Shown here piece after piece: positions 8,090 through 16,708 of a stretch of 17,703 bases of DNA. The notes beneath the pieces were generated by a model. It did no database searches and had not been told where the DNA came from. It worked only from the letters and a program-made list of their open reading frames with translations. Each line of letters begins with the position of its first letter. Positions within the stretch are counted from its first letter, which is position 1. The stretch spans positions 1 through 17,703 of the forward strand of contig PKSW01000137.1 of assembly GCA_002869465.1 (NCBI GenBank), written 5' to 3'. Made by a program: the position numbers and the translations under genes. This DNA comes from Marinilabiliales bacterium. GTDB lineage: Bacteria > Bacteroidota > Bacteroidia > Bacteroidales > F082.

Positions 8090-8524
8090 TTATTTATGGC
8101 CTGTGTGGCCAAATCCACCTGCTCCGCGTTCTGTTTCACTCAACATCTCAACTTCTTCAAGTTGGGCCTGGACATGTGCAGAAATGATCATTTGTGCAAT
8201 GCGCTCTCCATCCTGAATTTCAAACTGCTGATCCGACAAATTCACCAGGATAACTTTAATTTCACCGCGGTAATCGGCATCGATGGTGCCGGGTGAATTT
8301 AATACGCTGATGCCATGTTTAATAGCCAGACCACTCCGTGGACGAACCTGCGCTTCGAAACCAACCGGTAACTCAATGAATAATCCCGTTGGTACCAATG
8401 TCCTTTGCAAAGGCGAAAGGGTTATCGATTCATCCAAATTGGCTCTTAAATCCATACCCGCCGAAGCAACTGTTTCATATTCGGGGAGGGGATGTTTTGA
8501 TTTGTTAACTATTCGTACCTGCAT
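8090..8524 (-). CDS. dut: dUTP diphosphatase (dUTPase)
   Basis: Converts dUTP to dUMP and pyrophosphate in the cytoplasm, keeping uracil out of DNA and supplying the thymidylate precursor. All five trimeric dUTPase motifs are present: I AGMDLRA (22-28), II PRSGLA (62-67), III GTIDADYRGE (79-88) with the catalytic Asp, IV ERIAQMI (107-113), and V RGAGGFGHTG (133-142). Motif V has His140 where many homologues have Ser; I recall this as common in the phylum. At 144 residues it has normal family length. It is followed by the TPR lipoprotein gene after 14 bases, and a candidate promoter lies upstream in the 100-base gap to the flippase gene, so dut may head the envelope gene run. Confidence 0.97.
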   Translation of the reverse strand: MQVRIVNKSKHPLPEYETVASAGMDLRANLDESITLSPLQRTLVPTGLFIELPVGFEAQVRPRSGLAIKHGISVLNSPGTIDADYRGEIKVILVNLSDQQFEIQDGERIAQMIISAHVQAQLEEVEMLSETERGAGGFGHTGHK

Positions 8525-8568
8525 CTATTTAATTTTCAGAATATTTATTCAAGAAAGTTGTAAGCTGG

Positions 8569-8576
8569 CAAAAATA
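8569..8576 (-). promoter_or_regulatory. Candidate -7 box for dut
   Basis: On the minus strand this reads TATTTTTG followed by CCAGC, an exact match to TAnnTTTG. It lies 45 bases upstream of the dut ATG in the 100-base gap (8525-8624) after the flippase gene. A properly spaced -33 TTTG is not obvious; one TTTTG lies too close. If real, dut and the three genes after it form their own transcription unit. Confidence 0.42.
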
Positions 8577-8624
8577 ATCAAAATAAAAAACAGATTCCTG
8601 ATTGTTGCGATGGTCATACCTTTT

Positions 8625-10085
8625 TTATGATCTCAGAAGTTTTCTTTCATTTATGAAGGCAATACCTATGTATGTTAGAAAGAGCATGGTATTGATCAGT
8701 AGCGATAGATATTTACTATCGATTTTGATGATGCTGGATAGGTAATAAATTAATCCTGCCAGCAGCGCATAAACCAGTAGTTTTTTGATTTGGTAATTTA
8801 CTTTATAAACTTTTCTTCCCCAGAAATAAGAAATCTGCATCATACCCAGGTAGCAAAAGAAATTAGCCCAGGCAGAACCTATAAAGCCGTATTTTGGAAT
8901 TAAAATGATATTTAACACAATGGTTATGACGGCCCCGAAAATAGCAATAGCAGCCCCGTAAAGTGTCTTATTCGTGAGTTTATACCAGACAGAAAGGTTA
9001 TAGAAAATCCCCAGAAACAGTTTAGCGGCTAACACGATGGGGACGATCATCAATCCTGCCCAAAACGCTGGACCGATAAAATATTTAAATATATCCATAA
9101 AAAGTGTGATCCCCAGAAAGATAATGATCGTGAAGATCACGAAGTAGGTCATCACCTGGCTGTATATTTCTTTTGCATTTTTTTTGTCCGATTCGGCAAA
9201 AAAGAAAGGCTCGGCTGCATACCTGAACATTTGAATGAACAAGGTCATCAGTATGGCCAGTTTATAATTGGCACCGTAAATACCAATTTGTGCCTGTGCG
9301 TCAACATCATCAGGGAGCAAATATTTCAATAAAATCTTATCGGATACTTCATTGATCATGCCTGCAAAGCCTATGATCAGTATAGGTAATCCATAAGCCA
9401 GCATTTTACGAAGTAATGCCTTGTCGATCTGAATTTTAAAAACCTTCAGTTCCGGAATTAAGAGAAGTAAAGAAATAATGGTACTGATCAGGTTCGCGAT
9501 GAATACAAAAACTATAAGGTGGCTGCTTTTATATACCATTAACTCATGAACCTTCTCACCAAATAGTTTTGGAATGATCAGCAGAAATAAAAAATTCAGG
9601 AAAATATTGACTACAACACCTGCAATTTTAATAAATGAAAACCTTTTTGCCTTGTTCTTATATCTCAAATACGCAAACGGGAGTGATGTGAAAGCATCAA
9701 TAGCAACAATAAAAGCAAGTAAAATGATATACTCGCTATTTCCTCCATATTGAATTGCTGAAGCAATATCGCCTAAAAAGAGCACAACAATACCAATAAA
9801 TACGATGGATGTAATCAGTAATGAAGTTGTTGCGGTGTTAAATACTTTATTTGATTCCTTTTCCTGGTTGGCATACCTGAAAAAAGCGGTTTCCATACCA
9901 TAGGTCAGCACCACCATCACAATAGCTACCCAGGCATACAATTCCGTAATTTGTCCGTAAGCAGATTCATCAAAAATTCTCGTATAAAACGGTACTAAAA
10001 AGTAGTTCAGCAACCTCGGGACTATTGTTCCCAAGCCATAAACAGCAGTTTCACCTGCCAGTCGTTTTAATGGATTGTTGGCCAT
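8625..10085 (-). CDS. Polysaccharide flippase (oligosaccharide flippase / MATE-like MOP superfamily)
   Basis: An inner-membrane transporter expected to flip lipid-linked sugars across the cytoplasmic membrane for surface polysaccharide synthesis. The 486 residues contain roughly 12-14 hydrophobic helices over the whole length. Family-typical features include the amphipathic N-terminus (LKRLAGETAVYGLGTIVPRL), YTRIFDESAYGQI (34-46), TAFFRYANQE (66-75), a cytoplasmic basic loop (RYKNKAKRFS, 141-150), EVSDKILLKYLLP (246-258), IGIYGANYKLA (267-277) and RYAAEPFFF (288-296). The last resembles Bacteroidota homologues usually annotated as oligosaccharide or polysaccharide biosynthesis proteins. No glycosyltransferase or polymerase gene is nearby, so its substrate cannot be inferred; a lipid II flippase role is not excluded. 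It starts 69 bases after the histidine kinase stop and may be co-transcribed with it. Confidence 0.92.
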   Translation of the reverse strand: MANNPLKRLAGETAVYGLGTIVPRLLNYFLVPFYTRIFDESAYGQITELYAWVAIVMVVLTYGMETAFFRYANQEKESNKVFNTATTSLLITSIVFIGIVVLFLGDIASAIQYGGNSEYIILLAFIVAIDAFTSLPFAYLRYKNKAKRFSFIKIAGVVVNIFLNFLFLLIIPKLFGEKVHELMVYKSSHLIVFVFIANLISTIISLLLLIPELKVFKIQIDKALLRKMLAYGLPILIIGFAGMINEVSDKILLKYLLPDDVDAQAQIGIYGANYKLAILMTLFIQMFRYAAEPFFFAESDKKNAKEIYSQVMTYFVIFTIIIFLGITLFMDIFKYFIGPAFWAGLMIVPIVLAAKLFLGIFYNLSVWYKLTNKTLYGAAIAIFGAVITIVLNIILIPKYGFIGSAWANFFCYLGMMQISYFWGRKVYKVNYQIKKLLVYALLAGLIYYLSSIIKIDSKYLSLLINTMLFLTYIGIAFINERKLLRS

Positions 10086-10154
10086 AATTAGCTTTACCTA
10101 AAAATAGAGAATAATATCAGTTGATTTATCGTAAAATAAAATGGGTGGCGTGAA

Positions 10155-13100
10155 TTATTTTGATTCATTACAGCGATTGAATTTCAAAAAGAAAGTTGTT
10201 CCATTTTTAGACGATTCGAATGAGATACTGCCGCCTGTTTCATTCATTATATTTTTAACAATTGCCAAACCGAGTCCTGTACCCCCAGATTTGGTTGTAA
10301 AATAGGGCTGAAATACCTTGCTTTTAAAAGCCGTATCAATGCCTTTTCCATTGTCGGAAATTTTAACTTCAATATGAGTATCCGATTGGGTCATGGTGAT
10401 ATCAATTCTTCCTTCATCAGCATATTCCATTGACTGAACCGCATTTTTGATCAAATTATTAAATACTCTGAGCAAATCCTTTTCGATAGCTTTTGTATAA
10501 TAGGCACTTTCGTCATGGTGAAGGTCAAATGTAATATGATTATAATTTTTAAACAGCGCCATGGCCGATTTGATCACCCCGAAGAGTTCAACCTGATTCA
10601 TTTTCCGAATGTTAGACTTGGCAAAATCGGAAAACATTTCGGCAACCTTGTCAAGTGTATCAATCTGTTGGATCAGGGATTTACTAATCGTCCGGATTTT
10701 ATCTTTTAAAGACGGATCATCCTCATTGTATGCCTTCTCAAGGTATTGCACATTGAGTTTCATAGGGGTAAGGGGATTTTTTATTTCATGCGCAATCTGC
10801 CGGGCTACTTCCCTCCACGCACTTTCCCTTTCTGAATGCTTCAATAACTCTGCACTTTGCTCCAGTTTATCCACCATCTGATTGTATTCCTTAATGAGCA
10901 AGCCTATTTCATCATCAGCTACCCAATCAATCCTTTCATTCTGTTCATCAATCCTTATTTCAGATAAATTCTGCTGTAATACCACCAGGGGTTTTGTTAG
11001 TAATTTGGATATAAAAAGGGCGATGAAGGTGCCAAGAATACCAGCAATAACAAACAGATTCAAAAAGGAAAAGATCATCTCGAAATATGACTTTTTTACT
11101 TCGGTTTGTCTTGCAAAATAGGGCAGATTCACTATACCGATCGGCTCATTATCACCCAGGTTTAAAGGAACGTAAGATGAATAATAGGCCATCTCCCCAA
11201 TTTTTTCTTCAGCAGTATAAAAGAGTTTATTGTCCACGTATATTTCTTCGAAAGCCATTGGATTAATCAGCTCTGATAGCAATCCTTTTCGGAAAATTTC
11301 GGGACGTGAACTTGCTACCAACTTTCCTGATGCATCGTAAATATTAATGTCAGAAAAAAAGACCAGCGAAAATTTCCTTAACAGGGGTTGTAATTCATCC
11401 ATTTGATATTCATCAAACGAATTTATGGATCCCAATTTATGCTGCAATTCAATGAGAACTGAATATGTCTTCTCGTTGAGTTGCGTAACTATTCTTTCCT
11501 TATTGCTGTTCTCAGCATAGTAAGTGGTAATTATGGCGATAATCAAAATGGTAACTGAGATAGTGGCTATGAAAAACACCTGCAGTCGGGTTCGAAAACT
11601 CAATGCAAAATATGCCAGCGCTTTTTTACTAAAAAAAAGGATAAAGACCGTTATCGCTGTCAATCCTAACAAAAGGAAAAGCATGGAAAAGGTGGCCAAT
11701 TGTTCTGACATTTTAGCCACGGGCCTGCTGATAATCAGCGTATCACCTTCATCGGTTACCAGTTTTAAATGTCGATAATCTGAATAATTATAGAACTTGC
11801 CGATGGGAAAATTTCTAACGGAAGAATAATCCGTATAATAAGAAAAATCACCAAATTTATATACCAGTTTATTGTTGCTATACTTGGCAAAAGCATAGCC
11901 TGACAAATCGTACGCAAGGGTTTTATTGTCCACCAGCAGTTCGGGATACCCCAGCCCTTCGGGAACATATGTAAAATAAAACTCAATGTACATATTCATC
12001 CCCGCCTCCGGTATGGCCAGCATATCACCGGCTATCAATCCGATATAGTAAATGCTTTCCGGGGTGCTATTTTGTAAATACAAATCAGCTACTTCGGTTG
12101 AATCACCGAAATCGCGGATCAAACTGCTAAAATATTCATCGCAACCAATTAATATGCCTTCAGGCTGAATTTCCAGCAATTCTTCATCCGTACACATGGT
12201 TACCTGTATGTCATATTTGCCTGAAATTGATTTAAAATAATTGGATTTCAGGTATTCATTGATAGCAAATTCCGGATTTACCGGATAGTTTTCAATGATG
12301 AGATTTAAAACTGAATCAGATGTTATATTGCTCGAAAAATCTGAATAAACCATTTCAAGATTCAGATCATTCTTCTGAGCCAGGTAATTTGCAGTTCGCA
12401 CCTGGCTGATGTCTTTGGTATCATGCTCTGCTTCATTAATAATTAATGTGTTGGCTACCGAAAAAATAATAAGGTATAATAAATATTTTAAGAACTTCAG
12501 GCTGGAAGTATCCTTCAGGAATGCAAAAATAGTGATCAGTAATATCACAAAACCAAATCCGGAAATGACAACTAATTGGTTTTCTAAAATATATGCATAA
12601 GTTATAATTGCTATGATGCTGAAATAAAGTAGTTTATAAATATAACCGACAGGCTGTTTCAGCGAATAATAATTGAAGGAACGCACCATCAGAAACAGGA
12701 CCACATTCAACAAGATGATCGTAAATAAGGAAAGTATATTTTCCGGTTCAGCCAATCGAATACCCAGCACGGGGTTGATATTTAAACCACTGATAATGTG
12801 ATAAATAATATAAAAAGAACCAATGGTAACAGCCCACATAGCAGTTAGAGAGATCACGTGTTGAAAATATCTGTACTTCAGATGCACATAAATCTTTCCT
12901 TTTTGTACCAACTGAATAAATTTATAAAATATAGCCACGAGCAGTATCAGCGTGATGATCACATCCCCAATCGAGTTCATTCCTGCCATAATTTCAAATT
13001 TGGGTTCGAACAAGAATGAATGCTTTAAAATAGAAGGAAAATTGAAATAATAATCTGCCAGTCGAATGAGAAACAGGTCAATGATATATAAAAGAAATAA

Positions 13101-13823
13101 GAATCGTTTATTTGAAATAATATTTCCGTATTTTTCATACAAACTGCCCATCCATAGAATAAACATCAGATACGCGAGCAGGAAAAAGAAGAAAAGACAA
13201 AATATTACTTCTGCTCCCGGTTTGGTTTCTTTATCAAAATTTAATCCGATTATGGGCTTACCATTTTGTCCGTTAATAAAGTAACTGGCTTCATCCAAAT
13301 TATAAGTCAGTTGGATATTATCGTTAGATATAAAGTCTGAATTGGCCACTGAAGGCAAAAATTTATTTTCGAAAGGATATTCAGATTTGATACGCTTAAA
13401 TAAAAATATTTTAAAGTTATCCGTACGTTGAAAATGCACCAGGTACCAACCTGTTTTTTCACGTATTACCGTGTCTATCAGAGGTTTACGCAAGCTTATT
13501 AACTGGTTTCTGATATGGTTTGAGTTCCAGAAAATCAGTGTATCATCCTCAAATATTTGGGCGAAAATACCCTCAGCATTCACGATAACTTCAAGCGAAG
13601 GCCAGTTTGAAATACTGGAATCGCTTATAATCTCAGTTATGATTTGAGATTTATCCTGAAGCATCATTTGTTGTTCCAGCAAGTTACGCTGAAAACGATT
13701 CTTCAAAGCCAGGTCAGAATTATACCTGTTAGCCCCATACTGAATTGCATAAAATACAATGACGGAACAGATGGCGCCCATCAGGTAAAAATAAATTCTG
13801 TTATTTCTGAAATTTTTTTTCAA
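10155..13823 (-). CDS. Large multi-pass NtrY-like sensor histidine kinase
   Basis: A membrane sensor kinase, unusually long at 1222 residues. Seen in order: TM about 11-28; an extracytoplasmic region about 30-200; a block of about eight hydrophobic segments (205-224, 240-258, 283-305, 325-345, 363-381, 396-413, 417-436, 444-462); a second extracytoplasmic region (about 465-705); TMs at 711-731 and 748-768; a third region (about 770-910); TM 914-938; HAMP (about 935-990); then the kinase core. The H box AWREVARQIAHEIKNPLTP carries the phospho-accepting His1012, and its wording is NtrY-like. The N box (NNLIKNAVQ, 1122-1130), G1 (DNGKGID, 1157-1163), F box (FQPYFTTK, 1171-1178) and G2 (GTGLGLA, 1181-1187) are all intact. 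No receiver domain and no response regulator gene occur in the window. The signal sensed is unknown. The ATG at 13823 precedes the first TM. Confidence 0.93.
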   Translation of the reverse strand: MKKNFRNNRIYFYLMGAICSVIVFYAIQYGANRYNSDLALKNRFQRNLLEQQMMLQDKSQIITEIISDSSISNWPSLEVIVNAEGIFAQIFEDDTLIFWNSNHIRNQLISLRKPLIDTVIREKTGWYLVHFQRTDNFKIFLFKRIKSEYPFENKFLPSVANSDFISNDNIQLTYNLDEASYFINGQNGKPIIGLNFDKETKPGAEVIFCLFFFFLLAYLMFILWMGSLYEKYGNIISNKRFLFLLYIIDLFLIRLADYYFNFPSILKHSFLFEPKFEIMAGMNSIGDVIITLILLVAIFYKFIQLVQKGKIYVHLKYRYFQHVISLTAMWAVTIGSFYIIYHIISGLNINPVLGIRLAEPENILSLFTIILLNVVLFLMVRSFNYYSLKQPVGYIYKLLYFSIIAIITYAYILENQLVVISGFGFVILLITIFAFLKDTSSLKFLKYLLYLIIFSVANTLIINEAEHDTKDISQVRTANYLAQKNDLNLEMVYSDFSSNITSDSVLNLIIENYPVNPEFAINEYLKSNYFKSISGKYDIQVTMCTDEELLEIQPEGILIGCDEYFSSLIRDFGDSTEVADLYLQNSTPESIYYIGLIAGDMLAIPEAGMNMYIEFYFTYVPEGLGYPELLVDNKTLAYDLSGYAFAKYSNNKLVYKFGDFSYYTDYSSVRNFPIGKFYNYSDYRHLKLVTDEGDTLIISRPVAKMSEQLATFSMLFLLLGLTAITVFILFFSKKALAYFALSFRTRLQVFFIATISVTILIIAIITTYYAENSNKERIVTQLNEKTYSVLIELQHKLGSINSFDEYQMDELQPLLRKFSLVFFSDINIYDASGKLVASSRPEIFRKGLLSELINPMAFEEIYVDNKLFYTAEEKIGEMAYYSSYVPLNLGDNEPIGIVNLPYFARQTEVKKSYFEMIFSFLNLFVIAGILGTFIALFISKLLTKPLVVLQQNLSEIRIDEQNERIDWVADDEIGLLIKEYNQMVDKLEQSAELLKHSERESAWREVARQIAHEIKNPLTPMKLNVQYLEKAYNEDDPSLKDKIRTISKSLIQQIDTLDKVAEMFSDFAKSNIRKMNQVELFGVIKSAMALFKNYNHITFDLHHDESAYYTKAIEKDLLRVFNNLIKNAVQSMEYADEGRIDITMTQSDTHIEVKISDNGKGIDTAFKSKVFQPYFTTKSGGTGLGLAIVKNIMNETGGSISFESSKNGTTFFLKFNRCNESK

Positions 13824-13881
13824 TGTAACGTGTATATCACGAATTAAATAACTCTATAGAATTACGGAAAATTAAAAGTAA

Positions 13882-14766
13882 TTATTTCTGCCTTACAACA
13901 AAAATCATACTGGAATAATTACCTGAACGAGAAGCTTTATAATTTGACTTAAACCCGTTTAAAATTGCTTTGGCATATCCCAATATGCCACTTTTCTTGT
14001 AGGCTTCACTTAACAAACTAACATAATAGGCATCAAATTTCATTGGATAAACATCAATAAGCTCAAACGAATGCTTTTCAATAAGTTTTTTTAATGATCG
14101 TTTATTAAAGTGATACAAGTGCCGGGGGACATCCAATGCTGCCCAGTATTTGCCATATAAGCTGGCATCAAATGAATCGATATTTGGCACAGCAATAAAC
14201 ATATAACCGTCCTGATGCAGGATTTTCTTTAGCAGGCTTAACCTGTCATTCAAATCATACACATGTTCCAACACATGCCACATTGAAATGACATCGAATT
14301 TTAAATCACCCAACTGTTTTATTTTACTTTCGGGAAAAACATCCAGTTGATAATTTTCAACAGCAAAATTGCGGGCTTGTTCCGCCGGTTCAATTCCTGC
14401 AGTTTTCCACCCCTTATCTTTAAAATACTTCAATAATTCACCCGTACCGCAGCCCACGTCCAAAATATGACCCGCATTTTTATATTTATTTACGATTTTA
14501 AACTTATTTTTTATATTTATCTTCCTGATTTTATGATAGATATAGCTCTTTATATCGCATTTCTTCAGGGTATGAGAAATGTAGTCGGGAGATTCATAAT
14601 AGGCTGGTAAAATATTTTTATCAGGAATTGGGTTTGTGAAAACAAATGAACAGGTTTTGCATTTGACGATATTGAAATTTTCTTTTGTCAGGAAAAAATC
14701 TTTTGTAGCAACGAATAATTCCGTTTCAGCATTTTCACAAACAGGACACTTTTCAATAACTACCAT
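13882..14766 (-). CDS. Class I SAM-dependent methyltransferase with N-terminal Cys4 zinc motif
   Basis: Numbering is from the ATG at 14766. Two CxxC pairs (C7-P-V-C10 and C36-K-T-C39) probably bind zinc. The Rossmann-type methyltransferase fold follows: motif I ILDVGCGTGE (101-110) binds S-adenosylmethionine, the acidic strand-2 motif is GIEP (124-127), and FDVISMWHVLEHVYD (158-172) is the family's post-III segment. PRHLYHF (214-220) is typical of the Methyltransf_23 group. The substrate is unknown; homologues are often tied to small molecules or glycans. Start choice: the frame stays open upstream to a GTG at 14856, but that would overlap mnmG by 53 bases and translate through parS, and the extra 30 residues lack family character. 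The ATG at 14766 leaves a 37-base gap and puts the zinc motif near the N-terminus. The histidine kinase gene follows after 58 bases. Confidence 0.88.
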   Translation of the reverse strand: MVVIEKCPVCENAETELFVATKDFFLTKENFNIVKCKTCSFVFTNPIPDKNILPAYYESPDYISHTLKKCDIKSYIYHKIRKINIKNKFKIVNKYKNAGHILDVGCGTGELLKYFKDKGWKTAGIEPAEQARNFAVENYQLDVFPESKIKQLGDLKFDVISMWHVLEHVYDLNDRLSLLKKILHQDGYMFIAVPNIDSFDASLYGKYWAALDVPRHLYHFNKRSLKKLIEKHSFELIDVYPMKFDAYYVSLLSEAYKKSGILGYAKAILNGFKSNYKASRSGNYSSMIFVVRQK

Positions 14767-14781
14767 TTTATTTTTAATTTC

Positions 14782-14797
14782 TGTTCCACGTGAAACA
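14782..14797. other. parS: parS centromere site 1
   Basis: The 16 bases TGTTCCACGTGAAACA are an exact match to the chromosomal parS consensus TGTTnCACGTGAAACA, which binds ParB, loads the partition complex and helps segregate the origin region. The site fills most of the 37-base gap between mnmG (stop at 14804) and the methyltransferase start (14766). A chance exact 16-mer is very unlikely, and a second identical copy lies 1896 bases away. Binding itself is not shown here. Confidence 0.93.
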
Positions 14798-14803
14798 ATG
14801 TCA

Positions 14804-16672
14804 CTATCTCGAAATAAAAACGACCAAAACATTAATATCGGATGGTGAAATACCACTCATCCGGGATGCCTGTCCAATTGTAGCCGGTTTGATTCTGCTG
14901 AGTTTTTCGCGTGCCTCTGTTGATAGCGACTTCAAACTGTGATAATCAAAATCAGGCTTTAATGGTAAACTTTCAAGGTTTCCAAGCTTATCCGCTAATT
15001 CTCTTTCTTTTAATATATAACCTTCATATTTTATAAGAATTTCAGCTTGCTCCTTCACTTCATCACTCAGTTCCTTTTCATTCAAATACTTTTCAAGTGC
15101 CGGACTCATTCTAATTAAATGATCTAATGAGATCTGTGGTCTCAATAGTAACATGGCCAATTTAATCTTTTGTTTTAAGGCCGAAGTTCCCTGTTCGATC
15201 AACACCTGGTCAGCCCATTCAGGACTTGCACTTTCTTTGGTTAAGAATTTTATAAGTTCGTCTACCTGTGTTTTCTTTTTTAAAACATGGTCATATCTTT
15301 CTTTCGAAGCCAATCCAAGTTCATATGACTTTGGTGTTAGCCTGATATCCGCATTGTCCTGACGTAGTAATATCCTGTATTCTGCTCTTGAAGTGAACAT
15401 CCGGTAAGGTTCATCCACACCCTTGGTAACAAGGTCGTCAATGAGAACCCCAATGTATGATTCATGTCTTTTAAGTATGAATGGCTCTTTTTCGTGAATT
15501 TTCAAATGCGCATTTATACCGGCCATGATACCCTGTGCAGCTGCTTCTTCATAACCAGTAGTTCCATTGATCTGACCTGCGAAATAAAGATTTTCAATTC
15601 GTTTTGTTTCGAGCGTCAGCTTCAATTGTGTTGGCGGAAAATAATCGTATTCGATTGCGTATCCAGGTCTGAATATTTTGGCATTTTCAAAACCTTCGAT
15701 TTTTCTTAATGCTTTAAACTGAATATCATCCGGTAATGACGAAGAAAAGCCATTGATGTAATATTCAACTGTATTCCATCCTTCGGGCTCCACAAATAAC
15801 TGGTGCCTGGTTTTATCAGAGAACCGATCAATTTTATCTTCGATGGATGGACAATACCTGGGGCCCGTTCCTTCAATCCTTCCGGCAAACATAGGTGAAT
15901 CGTCAAAGCCAAGCTTTAATACATCATGAACTACGGGAGATGTATACGTAATGTAACAGCTTCTTTGTTTTGTGAGTTTATCTCTGTTCAAAAAAGAAAA
16001 ATTGCCTGGGTTTTCATCACCCTTTTGTTCTTCCATTTTTTCAAAATTAATGGTACGTCCGTCCACACGAACCGGAGTTCCGGTTTTTAGTCTTTCTGAT
16101 TCGAAACCGAAATCTTTTAATTGTTCTGTTAATCCATACGAAGCAGGATCTCCAATTCTTCCACCGCCAAAATTTTTGGTGCCAATGTGTATTTTACCAT
16201 TCAGGAAAGTGCCGTTTGTGAGAATAACCGTTTTTGAGAAAATCTCTTTCCCCATGGCTGTTCTAACACCAATTACTTTATTATCATTAACAATAATCTC
16301 GGAGACCATATCCTGCCAGAAGTCAATATTTGGGGTGTTTTCCAACATTCTTCGCCACTCTGTAGAAAATAAAACCCGATCACTTTGCGCCCTCGGGCTC
16401 CACATGGCAGGACCTTTCGATTTATTGAGCATCCTGAACTGGATCATGGTTTTATCAGTAACCAAGCCAGAATATCCACCAAGTGCATCAATTTCACGTA
16501 CGATTTGTCCCTTGGCAATGCCACCCATAGCCGGATTGCACGACATCTGGGCAATGGTATTCATATTCATGGTAATGAGCAATACCTTTGAACCCAAATT
16601 AGCAGCCGCAGCCGCAGCCTCAGAGCCCGAATGTCCGCCACCAACAACTATAACATCGTAATTTTCAAACAT
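14804..16672 (-). CDS. mnmG: tRNA uridine-5-carboxymethylaminomethyl(34) synthesis enzyme MnmG (GidA)
   Basis: An FAD enzyme that, with the GTPase MnmE, makes the cmnm5 modification on uridine 34 of tRNAs, aiding decoding of split codon boxes. The dinucleotide-binding motif VIVVGGGHSGSEAA (8-20), CNPAMGGIAKGQIVREID (45-62, with conserved Cys45), GPRYCPSIEDK (270-280, with conserved Cys274) and AGQINGTTGYEEAAAQGIMAG (from 365) are all present, as is the usual C-terminus (KPATIGQASRMSGISPSDI). At 622 residues it is full length. The ATG at 16672 fits the family N-terminus; no better upstream start exists. A parS site lies only 5 bases upstream of the ATG and contains the GGA that may act as Shine-Dalgarno. 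MnmE is not in the window. The ybeY stop is 36 bases upstream. Confidence 0.98.
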   Translation of the reverse strand: MFENYDVIVVGGGHSGSEAAAAAANLGSKVLLITMNMNTIAQMSCNPAMGGIAKGQIVREIDALGGYSGLVTDKTMIQFRMLNKSKGPAMWSPRAQSDRVLFSTEWRRMLENTPNIDFWQDMVSEIIVNDNKVIGVRTAMGKEIFSKTVILTNGTFLNGKIHIGTKNFGGGRIGDPASYGLTEQLKDFGFESERLKTGTPVRVDGRTINFEKMEEQKGDENPGNFSFLNRDKLTKQRSCYITYTSPVVHDVLKLGFDDSPMFAGRIEGTGPRYCPSIEDKIDRFSDKTRHQLFVEPEGWNTVEYYINGFSSSLPDDIQFKALRKIEGFENAKIFRPGYAIEYDYFPPTQLKLTLETKRIENLYFAGQINGTTGYEEAAAQGIMAGINAHLKIHEKEPFILKRHESYIGVLIDDLVTKGVDEPYRMFTSRAEYRILLRQDNADIRLTPKSYELGLASKERYDHVLKKKTQVDELIKFLTKESASPEWADQVLIEQGTSALKQKIKLAMLLLRPQISLDHLIRMSPALEKYLNEKELSDEVKEQAEILIKYEGYILKERELADKLGNLESLPLKPDFDYHSLKSLSTEAREKLSRIKPATIGQASRMSGISPSDINVLVVFISR

Positions 16673-16677
16673 AAGAA

Positions 16678-16693
16678 TGTTCCACGTGAAACA
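16678..16693. other. parS: parS centromere site 2
   Basis: A second exact copy of TGTTCCACGTGAAACA, in the same orientation as site 1 and 1896 bases from it. It lies in the 36-base gap between ybeY (stop at 16709) and mnmG (ATG at 16672). On the minus strand its GGAACA portion sits about 6-11 bases upstream of the mnmG ATG, so the centromere site also forms the gene's ribosome-binding region. Confidence 0.93.
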
Positions 16694-16708
16694 AAAACAG
16701 TGATCAAT

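Noticed and set aside
10086..10154. Possible terminator between the kinase and flippase genes
   Set aside because: Only an AT-only pairing (AAAATA with TATTTT) with a long loop is present; this is too weak to call.
12851..12866. Possible third parS around a TCACGTG core (12854-12860)
   Set aside because: Only the core matches; the flanks differ from the consensus at many positions, and it lies inside the kinase coding sequence.
13829..13841. CGTG-TATAT-CACG inverted repeat just upstream of the kinase gene
   Set aside because: Arms of only four bases are expected by chance; no second copy or known operator match was found.
14767..14856. N-terminal extension of the methyltransferase starting from GTG at 14856
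   Set aside because: It would overlap mnmG by 53 bases and run through parS; the ATG at 14766 gives a standard N-terminus just before the zinc motif.
15972..16661. Long open frame (229 codons) on the plus strand antisense to mnmG
   Set aside because: It lies fully inside the well-supported mnmG gene, its protein has low-complexity composition typical of antisense frames, and no family motif is visible.
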